64,000 bases of DNA. Source: Acidobacteriota bacterium (GTDB taxonomy: Bacteria > Acidobacteriota > Thermoanaerobaculia > UBA5066). Where the stretch lies: positions 248,001 to 312,000 of the forward strand of contig JADJVE010000003.1 of assembly GCA_016716715.1 (NCBI GenBank). Direction: 5' to 3'. Positions 50,829 through 59,790 of this stretch are shown in pieces; the first letter of the stretch is position 1; the number at the start of each line of letters is the position of its first letter. The position numbers and the translations under genes are program-made. Below the pieces are notes generated by a model that worked only from the letters and a program-made list of their open reading frames with translations, searched no databases and was not told the DNA's origin.

Positions 50829-52187
50829 GCCGATCCCGACGCCCGGTTCCGGCGGCTCATCACGCTCGTCCTCGCGGCGCTCGGCCTGCTGACGGCGGGC
50901 TCCGTCCTGCTGTTCGGGCATCTCCTCTTCAAGGCGCTGTCGAAAGACGTCGTCAACGACGCGATCCTGCACACGAGGCTCGACGCCGAGCGGCTCGCGC
51001 GCGGCATCGCCGAGCGTTCCGCGGGCGATCCGTACCTCCTGAAGCTCAAGGTGACGGAGATCGACCGGCTCGTGCGGGCGGGCGTGTCCGAGCGCCAGAT
51101 CCTCGCGGAGGTCGAGGTGCTCGACAACGCGAAGAAGGAGGTCCTCTACTCCTACAACGGCACGCTTACGGTGCCGGAGCGCGCGCGCCCGGTCGTCGAC
51201 GACCCGAAGGTGCTGAACGTCCGTCCCGTCGAGCCCGGGACGGCGTCGCGCAGCTGGGGCTACGAGGCTCCGGAGGCGAACCCGTACGACCTCGAGGTGC
51301 CGGTCGGCGACTTCGCCGTTCTGCGCTTCGGGGTCTCGCGCCGGGTCCTCGCCGAGCGCGTCGAGAAGCTGCGCCGCGAGCTGTACCTGCGCACGTTCGC
51401 GGCCGCGAGCGTCGCGCTGCTCGGGATCGCCGCCGCGTCGGCCGCCGTCCTCCTTCTCATCGGCAGGACGCGCCGGGCGGAGGAGGCCCGCGTCGAGGCC
51501 GAGCGCCTCGCCGAGCTCGGCGAGGTCGCGGCCGGCCTCGCGCACGAGATCCGCAATCCGCTGAACGCGATGGGGTTGAACCTCGAGCTCCTCGAGGAAC
51601 AGCTGCGCGACGCCGCGCGCACGGGCGGGCCGCCGCCGGCCGAGCTCGCGCAGGCCGCGCGGCAGGAGACGACCCGGCTTTCGCGCCTCCTCGCGGACTT
51701 CCTCTCCTACGCCCGCCCGTCGCCCCTGAGCGCCGTGCCCGCGGACCTCAACGAAGCGGCGGGGGATGCCGTCGCCTTCCTCGCGCCCGAGGCGGAGCGC
51801 CGCGCCATCCGGCTCACGTTCACGCCGCACGCGGGCGGTGCGTCGTCGCGCCTCGACCCCGCGCGCGTGAGGCAGGTCGTCCTGAACCTCGTCGCGAACG
51901 CGCTCGACGCCGTGGAGGCCGAGGGCGCGTCGGCGCGGGAGGTGGACGTGCGGGTCGAGGACGCCGGCGCGAAGTGGCGGCTCACGGTTGCCGACCGCGG
52001 CCCGGGCGTCCCGCCCGCGAAGACCGCGGACCTCTTCAAGCTCTTCGTGTCGACGAAGCCCGCCGGCACGGGACTCGGCCTTCCGATCGCCGAGCGCATC
52101 GTGAAGGCGCACGGCGGCACTCTGACGCTCACGTCGCGCCCCGGCGAGCCGACCCGCGCCGAGGCGACGTTTCCGAAGGCGGGCTGA
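50826..52187 (+). CDS. membrane sensor histidine kinase
   Basis: A protein of 453 residues starting at GTG. TM helices lie at about 10-32 and 192-212 with a periplasmic domain of about 155 residues between them. The H-box is LAHEIRNPLN (H240). The HATPase domain has NLVANALDAVE, ADRGPGVP and GTGLGLPIAERIVKAHGG. There is no HAMP domain of clear type, and no response regulator gene adjoins, so its partner is elsewhere. The inverted repeat at 50797-50828 covers its start. Confidence 0.93.
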   Translation: MADPDARFRRLITLVLAALGLLTAGSVLLFGHLLFKALSKDVVNDAILHTRLDAERLARGIAERSAGDPYLLKLKVTEIDRLVRAGVSERQILAEVEVLDNAKKEVLYSYNGTLTVPERARPVVDDPKVLNVRPVEPGTASRSWGYEAPEANPYDLEVPVGDFAVLRFGVSRRVLAERVEKLRRELYLRTFAAASVALLGIAAASAAVLLLIGRTRRAEEARVEAERLAELGEVAAGLAHEIRNPLNAMGLNLELLEEQLRDAARTGGPPPAELAQAARQETTRLSRLLADFLSYARPSPLSAVPADLNEAAGDAVAFLAPEAERRAIRLTFTPHAGGASSRLDPARVRQVVLNLVANALDAVEAEGASAREVDVRVEDAGAKWRLTVADRGPGVPPAKTADLFKLFVSTKPAGTGLGLPIAERIVKAHGGTLTLTSRPGEPTRAEATFPKAG

Positions 52188-52188
52188 C

Positions 52189-52656
52189 TCAGGCTGGCGG
52201 GAGAATCTTCGACGCGTCCGGCTCGGCCTCGCCGCGCTGGAACGCGAGGATGCGCGCGACGAGCGTCTTCACGGGCGCGGGAAACGTCAGCAGGAGCTGG
52301 CCGGACGGGTCGAGGAGCACCTGCTCCGTCGCGCCCGACGCGAGGAGCTCTCCCGACGCCTCCCGCCGGATCTCGTAGCTCATCACGAGCTTTGCGACCT
52401 CGGGAGGCGCGAGGCGGGCGGTGACGACGAGCCGGTCGTCGAGGCGCGCGGGGCGCTTCAGGTCCATCGACACCTTCGTGATCGGCACCTTGTAACCGTG
52501 TGCGAGCGCGTCGGCCGGCGTGAGGCCGAACGCCGCGCAGAGCGCGTTGCGCGCGACCTCGAAGTACTGGACGTAGTGGCCGTGCCAGACGACGCCGTAC
52601 GAGTCGACCTCGGGGAATCGCACCTCGAACGCGACGGAGAAGACGCGGCCGCTCAT
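52189..52656 (-). CDS. acyl-CoA/ACP thioesterase (YbgC/4HBT type)
   Basis: A hot-dog fold protein of 155 residues with the 4HBT signature VRFPEVDSYGVVWHGHYVQYFEVAR, including the conserved Asp (D17) and aromatic/Arg residues near the active helix. It hydrolyses acyl thioesters. The ATG overlaps the stop of the ketosynthase-like gene (ATGA), so the three genes 54961-52189 are translated as a unit and the enzyme probably releases the product of that pathway. C-terminal residues after about 130 are not typical for the family. Confidence 0.85.
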   Translation of the reverse strand: MSGRVFSVAFEVRFPEVDSYGVVWHGHYVQYFEVARNALCAAFGLTPADALAHGYKVPITKVSMDLKRPARLDDRLVVTARLAPPEVAKLVMSYEIRREASGELLASGATEQVLLDPSGQLLLTFPAPVKTLVARILAFQRGEAEPDASKILPPA

Positions 52657-53753
52657 GGCGCCGTCAGCACGGCGGCCAGGAAGTTGCCGCCGGCTCCGAA
52701 CGCATTCACGAGGACGGCGCCGAGGCCGGGCCTGGTGCGCAGCGCGTCGGCGGCCAGCGCGAGCTGCATGGCGCCGATCGCCGGATTCTCGCCGAGCACG
52801 TCCTTGATCGCGACGGCGGGCGGCTGCGCGAGGCCGAAGACGGCGGCGAGGGCCGCGTCCTCGGCCGCGTCCGTCGCCGGGACGCCGTTTCGCGAAAGGT
52901 GGACGAGACCGACGTCGCGCGGCCCGACACCGGCCTCCGCGAGCGCGGCGTTCATGACCGCCGCGAGCGTCGCCGGATCGGCGCGCCGGTGCTGCGGCGA
53001 GACGGGAGCGCCCCGTGAGACGACCGCCGCCACGCGCGCGAAGGCGTGCGCCCCGCGCTCCCGCGCGGCGGCCTCGTCCTCGACGAGGAGCGCGCCGGCG
53101 CCTTCCCCCAGGACGAACCCGGGGCGCGTCGCGGTGCGCGTCGCGCGGACGCGCTCGTAGGCGAGGTGGTAGTCGAGGTTCCACTCGTCGGAGGCGCCGA
53201 CGATCAGCGCGTCGGCGCGGCCGTCGGCGAGCAGCATTCGCCCGTAGAAGAGCGCGTTGAGCGGCGCCGGGTCCTTCTGCGTGATCGTGACGTTCGGGCC
53301 CTTGATTCCGATCTCGATCGCGGCCTGCGAGGCGGGAGCGTTCGAGACGGTGTTCGGAAAGAGGAACGGCGAGGCCGACTCCGGCGACTCGGCCATCTGC
53401 CGCTCGAACTCCGTGAGCGGCCCGGCGCCGGCGGAGCCGGTGCCGAAGAGGATGCCGATGCGCTCCTCGCGTCCCGCGACGGCGTAGCCCGCGTCCGCGA
53501 GGCACTGACGGGCGGCGACCATCGCGTACTGGCTGCCGCGATCCAGGCGGCGCGCCTTGCTCTTCGGAAGCTCGGGCTCGGTCGTGAAAGCGCCGATGCG
53601 CGCGGCTGGGGAGCGCTCCGCGCGCTCGGGGACGCCGGGGCCCTCGATGGATGCGACGGCGGAGCGGCCGGCCTCGAGCGCGGCGCGCGTCTCGGCGAGC
53701 GTGCGCCCGAGCGCCGTAACGGCGCTGACGCCGGTGACGACCGGGGCCTTCAT
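52653..53753 (-). CDS. ketosynthase-like protein with all catalytic residues lost (chain-length-factor-like)
   Basis: A protein of 366 residues with the thiolase-fold pattern of ketosynthases (start VVTGVSAVTALG; GTGSAGAGPL; VSNAPASQAAIEIG), but with none of the active residues. Aligned to the FabF next door, the nucleophile Cys is Asp (D161 in TQKDPAP), the first His is Ser (SRNGVPATD), and the second His is Glu (AIKDVLGENPA). This is as in the KS-beta/chain-length-factor subunits of type II polyketide and aryl-polyene systems. It probably pairs with the intact KS encoded upstream. ATGA overlaps on both sides. Substrate unknown. Confidence 0.8.
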   Translation of the reverse strand: MKAPVVTGVSAVTALGRTLAETRAALEAGRSAVASIEGPGVPERAERSPAARIGAFTTEPELPKSKARRLDRGSQYAMVAARQCLADAGYAVAGREERIGILFGTGSAGAGPLTEFERQMAESPESASPFLFPNTVSNAPASQAAIEIGIKGPNVTITQKDPAPLNALFYGRMLLADGRADALIVGASDEWNLDYHLAYERVRATRTATRPGFVLGEGAGALLVEDEAAARERGAHAFARVAAVVSRGAPVSPQHRRADPATLAAVMNAALAEAGVGPRDVGLVHLSRNGVPATDAAEDAALAAVFGLAQPPAVAIKDVLGENPAIGAMQLALAADALRTRPGLGAVLVNAFGAGGNFLAAVLTAP

Positions 53754-54961
53754 GCGGCCCCGAACGCGACGACCGTCGAGTTGCCGCCGAACGCGAAAGA
53801 GTTCGAGAGCGCGACCCTGACGCGCGCCTCGCGCGCGACGTTCGGCACGATGTCGAGGTCGCACTCGGGATCGCGCTCGCCCCAGTTGATCGTCGGCGGC
53901 ACGATGCCCGTCTCGATCGTGCGCACGGTGGCGACCGCCTCGATCGCGCCGGCCGAGCAGAGGCAGTGGCCGAGCATGGACTTGATGGACGAGACGGGGA
54001 TCTCGTACGCGCGCGCGCCCAGCGCCCGCTTGATCGCGGCCGTCTCGGCGGAGTCGTTCTGCGGCGTCGCGGTCCCGTGGGCGTTCACGTAGTCGACGTC
54101 CCCCGGGTTCAGGCCCGCCGCCTTCAGGCATGCGGCCATCGTGCGCGCGCCCGCCTCGCCCGTTGGCTCGGGCTGCGTCATGTGGTGGGCGTCTGACGTG
54201 ACGCCGTAGCCGAGGAAGCGCGCTCGCAGGGTTGCGCCGCGGCGCTTCGCGTGCTCCTCTTCCTCGAAGACGAGGAGCCCCGCGGCCTCGCCGATCGTGA
54301 GCCCCTTGCGGCGCCTGTCGAACGGGCGGCAGGGGTCGGGGTCGACGGAGCGCAGGGCGTTGAACCCGCCGTGCGTGAGCCGCGCGAACGTGTCCGCGCC
54401 GCCCGTGACGACGACGTCGCAGTACCCGTGGCGGATGAGGTCGGCCGCGTAGCCGAGGGACGTCGCCGAGGACGAGCAGGCGGTCGTGATGGACGAGCGC
54501 GGGCCGAGGAGGCCCCAGCGCTCCGCGATGCGGTCCGTCGTCTGGTCGGGCGGGTGGTTCAGGACGCGCGTCGGGCGGGCGCCGCGCGGGCCCTTCGCGA
54601 GGAGGGCGTGCAGGTAGTTCTCGCTGTCGAGGAGGCCGGAGACGCCCGCGCCGAGGACGACTCCGATCCGCGAGAGGTCCTCGCGCCCGAGGTCGAGGCC
54701 GGAATCGGCGAGCGCCTCGGCCGCCGCGCCGAGGCCGGCGACGTCCGTGCGCGAGAGGCGCCGGCGGAGGGACGGCTCGATTCCACCGGGCAGCTCCTTG
54801 ATCTCGGCCGCGAGGTGGGTCCGGAAGGCGGACGAGTCGAAGAGCGTGATCGGGCCGATGCCGCTGCGTCCCGCGACGAGGCCTTCCCACGTGGACGCGA
54901 GGTCCTTTCCGAGGGAAGTCACGGCTCCCAGTCCCGTCACGACGACGCGGCGTTCCGACAT
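53750..54961 (-). CDS. fabF: beta-ketoacyl-ACP synthase (FabF type)
   Basis: A condensing enzyme of 403 residues that elongates acyl-ACP with malonyl-ACP. The full Cys-His-His set is present: C162 (TTACSSS), H295 (NAHGTATP), H332 (SMLGHCL), plus K327. The length is normal. In FabF-like operons one expects an acyl carrier protein and ketoreductase nearby; here the next genes are instead a catalytically dead paralogue and a thioesterase. It may be the KS-alpha of a small polyketide/polyene pathway rather than the housekeeping FabF; the gene symbol is by similarity. The stop overlaps the next ATG. Confidence 0.85.
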   Translation of the reverse strand: MSERRVVVTGLGAVTSLGKDLASTWEGLVAGRSGIGPITLFDSSAFRTHLAAEIKELPGGIEPSLRRRLSRTDVAGLGAAAEALADSGLDLGREDLSRIGVVLGAGVSGLLDSENYLHALLAKGPRGARPTRVLNHPPDQTTDRIAERWGLLGPRSSITTACSSSATSLGYAADLIRHGYCDVVVTGGADTFARLTHGGFNALRSVDPDPCRPFDRRRKGLTIGEAAGLLVFEEEEHAKRRGATLRARFLGYGVTSDAHHMTQPEPTGEAGARTMAACLKAAGLNPGDVDYVNAHGTATPQNDSAETAAIKRALGARAYEIPVSSIKSMLGHCLCSAGAIEAVATVRTIETGIVPPTINWGERDPECDLDIVPNVAREARVRVALSNSFAFGGNSTVVAFGAA

Positions 54962-54971
54962 CGGGGGGATC

Positions 54972-57503
54972 TTACGGGGTCGGCCCGGACTTTGGATTCC
55001 TCGGAGCGGCCTTCGCGGCGAGCGCCGCGTCGCACCGGTCGCGGCCCGCGAGCGCCTCCTTGAGGAAGAGCTCGGAGGCCGCGGGGAGGCGCCCCGCGGC
55101 CTTCAGCCGCTCGTACTCCGAGGCGGCGCGGTCGTAGGCGTGCCGGGCCTCGCGGACGTCCCCGAGCGCCTCGTGGGCCTGTCCGAAGTACTTGGCGAGA
55201 ATCGCGTGCTCGCCCGCGAGCATCGCGTTGGACGGGTCCTTCGCGGCGAGGTCGTCGATCATCGGCTGTGCGCGGTGCAGCGAGGCGAGAGCGTCGCGGG
55301 GGTTTCCTGACGCTGTGAGGTTCTCGGCCAGGTTCACATGCGCCCGGGCGAGGGCCTGCCGAATGCCCGTGTTCTTCGGATCGGCGGCGACCAGCTCCGT
55401 TCGCAGGGCGATCGCCCTGGCGTACGCCGCCGCGCCCTCGGTGGGCCTTCCCAGTCGGAACAGGGCCTCGCCGCACCCGCCGAGGCTGTGCGAGAGGTCG
55501 CGCTTGAAGAGGGCGTTCGTCGGGTCCTCGGCGAGGAGCCCCTCCTCGATCGCGAGGGACTTTTCGTATCCCGCGAGCGCCGCGGCCGGGTCGTACACGG
55601 GGTTCTGCGGCAGGGCGAAGCTGCTCGCGATGTACTTGTTGCAGAGCGCGACCGCGCGGCGGAGGCGGATGTCGCGCGGTGCGTCGGCGAGCAGGCTCTC
55701 GTAGGTCGCGAGAGCACTGCGCATTTCCCCGAGGGTCCCCGGGAGGTCGTTCGCGGACGAGAGCCTGTTGCTCAGGAAGAAGTGCGCCTCCGCGAGGCCG
55801 CGCTTGAGATCGCGGTCCCCGGGCGCTTTCCGGACGGCGTTCTCGAGGATCTCGACGGCGCGGCGCGACGCGGCGACGCCACCCTTCACGTCGCCCGTCG
55901 TCGCGAGGGCGGCGCCGTAATTCGAGAGCGACTTCGCGAGGTTGCGCTGGTCCGCCGGATCCGGTGCGGGACGGGCGACGAGAGCCTCCCGGATCTGGAC
56001 AGCGGTCTGCATGCTCGACAGCGCGCCGGCGGCGTCGCCCAGCGCGGCTCCGCCCTGGAGGCCCTGCACCTCCGCGAGCTTCTCGTAGGCTTCCGCCAGG
56101 TCCCGCTGGAGGGCGGGGTCGCTCGCGGACTCCTTCGCGAGCGTGCCGAGGTACTCGAGCGCGCGCCGCACGAGCAGCTCGCGCGCCGGAGTGGACCCGG
56201 GGAGGTTCCGGATCGAGTCGTGGAACTCGAAGAGGAACGAGCTCGCGAGCTTTCGGACGTCCTCGAACCGGCGGTCCGCGCGCGCCCGCTCGGCCCGCGC
56301 AATGCGCGCCTGGCGCGCCGTCGCGAGGATGCCGCCGACGAGCGCGAGGAGCACGACCGCGGCGGCGGCGACGGCCGTGCGGTGGCGCGTCAGGAACTTT
56401 CCGGTCCGGTACGTGAACGTGTCGCGCCGCGCCTTCACCGGGGCGCCTTCGAGGTGGCGCCGCAGGTCTTCGGAGAGCTGCTCGGCGGACGCGTACCGGC
56501 GCTCGGGCTCCTTGCGCAGCGCCTTGAGCACGATCGTGTCGAGATCGCCCTCCAGCCGGCGTCTCATCCTCTCGCCGCCGGCGCGAGCGGCCGCGGCGCT
56601 CGGCTTTTCCGGCTCCGTCTCGAGGACCGCCTTCGCGACCTCGCCGGGCGGTGCCCCCGCGGCGCCGAACGGGCGGACGCCCGAGAGGAGCTCGTACAGA
56701 AGGACGCCGAGCGACCAGACGTCGGACGCCGTGGTGATGCGCTCGCCGCGGATCTGCTCCGGGCTCGCGTACTCGGGCGTGAACGCGCCGCCGCCCGCGA
56801 CCGTCAGGTCGCGCGTCGTTCCCGCGAGGTCGGCGTTCAGGAGCTTCGCGATCCCGAAGTCGAGGAGCTTCGGCGTGCCGTCCGCCGTGACATGGATGTT
56901 CCCGGGCTTGAGGTCGCGGTGGACGACGAGGTTCCGGTGGGCGAACTGGACCGTCGCGCACACCGTCCGGAAGAGGGCGAGGCGCGCCGGGACGTCGAGG
57001 CCCCGGCGCGCGCACCAGGCGGTGAGCGGCTCGCCTTCGACGTACTCCATGACGAGGTAGGGGAGGCCGTCGTCGGTGTTTCCCCCGTCGAGGAGGCGCG
57101 CGATGTTCGGGTGCTCGAGGCCCGCGAGGATCTGTCGCTCCTGCCGGAAGCGCTTGAGGACGGCCTCCGTGTCCATGCCGCGGCGGACGACTTTCACGGC
57201 CACGCGCTTCTTGAACGGCCCGTCCGCGCGCTCGCCGAGGTACACGGTCCCCATCCCGCCGTGGCCGATCTCCTGAAGGATCTGCCATGCCCCGACGCGC
57301 GTGCGCGGAGCCTCGGGCGGAGCGGCCGGCGTCTCGAGGAAACCCCCGGAGTCCGCGTCCGCCGCGAGGAGGGACGTCACCTCGGCCGCGAGCTCTGCGT
57401 CCCCGGCAGCCTCGGCGGCGACGAACGCGCTCCGTTCGGCGGCCGGCTTCTCCCGGGCCTCGTGGAAAAGACGCTGAGCCTCGCGCCAGCGCTCGGGCGT
57501 CAC
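54972..57503 (-). CDS. Ser/Thr protein kinase with TPR-rich C-terminus
   Basis: A protein of 843 residues starting at GTG, coupled to the sigma factor by GTGA. Residues 1-60 form a helical lead (MTPERWREAQRLFHEA). The kinase domain (about 70-345) has IGHGGMGTVYLG, Lys in VAVKVV, HRDLKPGN and DFGIAK. A TM helix at about 377-395 is followed by a long extracytoplasmic part (400-840) rich in helix pairs of the TPR type. Such sigma-kinase pairs are common in acidobacteria. It may phosphorylate the sigma factor or sense periplasmic proteins via TPRs; both inferred. Confidence 0.92.
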   Translation of the reverse strand: MTPERWREAQRLFHEAREKPAAERSAFVAAEAAGDAELAAEVTSLLAADADSGGFLETPAAPPEAPRTRVGAWQILQEIGHGGMGTVYLGERADGPFKKRVAVKVVRRGMDTEAVLKRFRQERQILAGLEHPNIARLLDGGNTDDGLPYLVMEYVEGEPLTAWCARRGLDVPARLALFRTVCATVQFAHRNLVVHRDLKPGNIHVTADGTPKLLDFGIAKLLNADLAGTTRDLTVAGGGAFTPEYASPEQIRGERITTASDVWSLGVLLYELLSGVRPFGAAGAPPGEVAKAVLETEPEKPSAAAARAGGERMRRRLEGDLDTIVLKALRKEPERRYASAEQLSEDLRRHLEGAPVKARRDTFTYRTGKFLTRHRTAVAAAAVVLLALVGGILATARQARIARAERARADRRFEDVRKLASSFLFEFHDSIRNLPGSTPARELLVRRALEYLGTLAKESASDPALQRDLAEAYEKLAEVQGLQGGAALGDAAGALSSMQTAVQIREALVARPAPDPADQRNLAKSLSNYGAALATTGDVKGGVAASRRAVEILENAVRKAPGDRDLKRGLAEAHFFLSNRLSSANDLPGTLGEMRSALATYESLLADAPRDIRLRRAVALCNKYIASSFALPQNPVYDPAAALAGYEKSLAIEEGLLAEDPTNALFKRDLSHSLGGCGEALFRLGRPTEGAAAYARAIALRTELVAADPKNTGIRQALARAHVNLAENLTASGNPRDALASLHRAQPMIDDLAAKDPSNAMLAGEHAILAKYFGQAHEALGDVREARHAYDRAASEYERLKAAGRLPAASELFLKEALAGRDRCDAALAAKAAPRNPKSGPTP

Positions 57504-58069
57504 CGCCCGCCCCCGAGCTCGCGGTGGAGGTACGCCTTCGCCGCGGCCCAGTCGCGCTTGACCGTCTTTTCGGAGACGCCGAGGGCTTCGGCCGTCTCCT
57601 CGACGGTGAGGCCCGCGAAGAACCGCATCGTGACCATCTTCGCCTGCCGCTCGTCGAGGGCCGCGAGGCGCTCGAGCGCCTCGTCGAGGCGGACGAGGTC
57701 GATCTCGCTCCCGCCGCCGGGGGCGGCGGCGTCCGTCAGCGTCACGCGCAGCTCACTGCCGCCGCGTTTCTGCGCCTGCCGCCGGCGCGCGTGGTCCACG
57801 AGGATGCGGCGCATCGCCCCCGCCGCGACGCCCAGAAAGTGGGCGCGGTTCTGCCAGGGCGCGTTCTGGCCCGCGAGCTTCATCCACGCCTCGTTCACGA
57901 GGGCGGTGGGCTGGAGCGTGTGACCCGTGCGCTCGCGCTTCAGGTAGCCGGCCGCGAGGCGGCGCAGCTCGGCGTACACGACGGGCAGGAGCCGGTCGGC
58001 GGCCGACGGGTCCCCCGCGCTCCACTCGCGGAGCATCCGCGTCACGTCGGAGGACGGGTCTGCGGCCAT
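57500..58069 (-). CDS. ECF-like sigma factor
   Basis: A protein of 189 residues. Region 2 has DRLLPVVYAELRRLAAGYLKRE, a form typical of the sigma-70 (TIGR02999-like) group found in acidobacteria; region 4 has LTVEETAEALGVSEKTVKRDW. Its stop overlaps the start of the kinase gene (GTGA). A TAGAAT -10 lies on its strand at 58092-58097, with AGGAAACAG before the ATG at 58069. It differs from the ECF factor at 12267 in region 2. Regulon unknown. Confidence 0.88.
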   Translation of the reverse strand: MAADPSSDVTRMLREWSAGDPSAADRLLPVVYAELRRLAAGYLKRERTGHTLQPTALVNEAWMKLAGQNAPWQNRAHFLGVAAGAMRRILVDHARRRQAQKRGGSELRVTLTDAAAPGGGSEIDLVRLDEALERLAALDERQAKMVTMRFFAGLTVEETAEALGVSEKTVKRDWAAAKAYLHRELGGGR

Positions 58070-58157
58070 TCGTCTGTTTCCTGCTGTGCGGATTCTAGTC
58101 GGGGCGATGACCCCCTTCTCCCCGCACCTGCGCGTTCCGGAGAGAAGGAGCCCTGAA

Positions 58158-59312
58158 ATGAAGAACCGCACCGCCCTCGTGGCCGTCGTCGCGGCGATCC
58201 TCGCCGCTCCCGCGGGGCGTGCGTCCACGCCCTGCGACGCCCTCCCGGCGACGAACAAGGTGATCGTCTCGCCGCAAAGAATCGGAGACGCGCTCTGCAA
58301 CGCCTGCCTGGGCCCGCCCGTTCCCGGCAAGCGGGATCCGCTCGGGAACGGCCTCGACTACAACGACGGCGCGAAGCACTGGGAGTGCGAAATGATGGTC
58401 GGAAACCGGGGCAACGGGCAGTGCAAGAAACAGACGACGTGCCTGCCGGGCGGAGACCGCTTCGACGACAACGGCGTTTTCCGCTGCCGCTACCCGGCGG
58501 TCGTCGCCACGGCACCCAACACGCCGGCGAATCCTCGGGAGGCCTGCGAGCGCGGCCTGAAGATTTCGATCACCCGCGTCAAGAACCTCGACGGCCTGGC
58601 CCTGACGAACAACGTCGTTCACAAGTCCGCCTACCCCATGAAGCTCCTCCTCGAAGGCGACGGCGTGGCCAACGGCGTTTCGGCGTCGATCGGGGGCGGG
58701 ATCAGTGTTTCGGTCGGCGACGCCGCGCAGCGGCTTGGCGCGTCGCCGAGCGGGACCTGCCTTCCGCCGAATTGCCAGGTCGTTGCTCTCGACAACCTCG
58801 CCAACGCCCCAACGGGGCGCCAGAAGCTCACGCTCTTCACCCCGCACCAGTTCGCTTCGGCCTCGGTGGACCTGTACGTCGACGTCGTGCCTCCGATGGC
58901 CGTTGCCGGAGACCCGGAGTGCCTGAGCCCTGTCCAGACCGGGCACCTTCGAATCGCGCTTGACTCTCCGAGCGCGGGACCCAGGCAGTCGATCGCGGGG
59001 AGGGTCTTCGTGACCAGCCCGCTGCCGACGCCACCGCCGGGTCAGCAGATGACCCTGACGGTTCACGGGTCACTCGTCGGTGTGACGCCGTCTTCGTTCA
59101 ACGTATTGCCGTCCGCGTCCAGCCCTTCGGGACAGGGCCCTTACGTGTTCACCTTCTCGAATCCGAACCCGCCCGCGCAGCCGCTCCCGCCGAATTTTCG
59201 CGGAAGCATCGTGAACGCCCCGGTTGCACAGGAAAGGCGCTGCGTGTGGGCGCGCCTCGGGGGCGCGGGTCTTCCCGAGATCGTCGCGGCAGTCGTCACG
59301 TTCACGCCCTAA
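58158..59312 (+). CDS. exported Cys-rich protein of unknown function
   Basis: A protein of 384 residues with AAGGAG before the ATG and a signal peptide (1-22). The N-terminal part (25-140) has about ten Cys, several spaced as pairs (CNAC, QCKKQTTC), which may form disulfides or bind a metal. The C-terminal part is beta-rich without a recognised domain. It heads a rightward group of exported proteins to the window end. The nearest -10 (TCTAGT at 58094-58099) shares the divergent region with the sigma factor. Confidence 0.65.
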   Translation: MKNRTALVAVVAAILAAPAGRASTPCDALPATNKVIVSPQRIGDALCNACLGPPVPGKRDPLGNGLDYNDGAKHWECEMMVGNRGNGQCKKQTTCLPGGDRFDDNGVFRCRYPAVVATAPNTPANPREACERGLKISITRVKNLDGLALTNNVVHKSAYPMKLLLEGDGVANGVSASIGGGISVSVGDAAQRLGASPSGTCLPPNCQVVALDNLANAPTGRQKLTLFTPHQFASASVDLYVDVVPPMAVAGDPECLSPVQTGHLRIALDSPSAGPRQSIAGRVFVTSPLPTPPPGQQMTLTVHGSLVGVTPSSFNVLPSASSPSGQGPYVFTFSNPNPPAQPLPPNFRGSIVNAPVAQERRCVWARLGGAGLPEIVAAVVTFTP

Positions 59313-59321
59313 CCCACGCGC

Positions 59322-59777
59322 ATGAACGTTCTACTTGCAGTCCTCGCCCTCCTCGGAACACCGGCCGCGCCTGCGCCGGCGCTCGAGGAGCGCGACGTGA
59401 CGTGGCCGGAGGCGCAGCAGGCGGGTGCGACGCTGCCCGAGCCCGCGGTCGCGGATGCGTCCGCCGGCTGCCGCGCGACGACGGGCGTCGCGCGCTCCGG
59501 CGGCGTCCTCTTCTCGCTGCGCTGCCCCGGCACGCTCGGGACCAAGTCGTCTCATCCGGCGTACGTGGGCCTCCGCCTGAAGAACGGCTGGAAGGTCAAA
59601 GACACCCGCGTCGTCGTCACGGGATCTTCCAAGGCGGGCTTCGACCTCGAGAAGCCCGCTCCCGGCTCCGACCAGCCGTTCCTCAAGGGGAAGCTCTGGG
59701 CGGGGCCGGGCGGCGAGGTCCTCATCGAGGTTTACGTGAGGATCGAAGGCCCCCGGGGCACGAGCTGGTCGCGGTGA
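59322..59777 (+). CDS. small exported protein of unknown function
   Basis: A protein of 151 residues with a short signal peptide (1-18). Two Cys (CRATTG and LRCPG, about 50 and 68) could form a disulfide. The C-terminal half has strand-rich blocks (YVGLRLKNGWKVKDTRVVVTG). It follows the previous gene by nine bases with no clear ribosome-binding site, so it is probably an operon member. Family not recognised. Confidence 0.55.
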   Translation: MNVLLAVLALLGTPAAPAPALEERDVTWPEAQQAGATLPEPAVADASAGCRATTGVARSGGVLFSLRCPGTLGTKSSHPAYVGLRLKNGWKVKDTRVVVTGSSKAGFDLEKPAPGSDQPFLKGKLWAGPGGEVLIEVYVRIEGPRGTSWSR

Positions 59778-59790
59778 CCGAGCAACAGGC

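Noticed and set aside
47007..52112. Very long minus-strand frame opposite the nuclease and kinase genes
   Set aside because: Antisense to clear multi-domain proteins; Arg/Asp/Gly-rich translation, no motif.
52189..54961. Complete polyketide or aryl-polyene gene cluster
   Set aside because: Only the two ketosynthase-type genes and a thioesterase are present; no carrier protein, ketoreductase, dehydratase or ligase is visible in the window.
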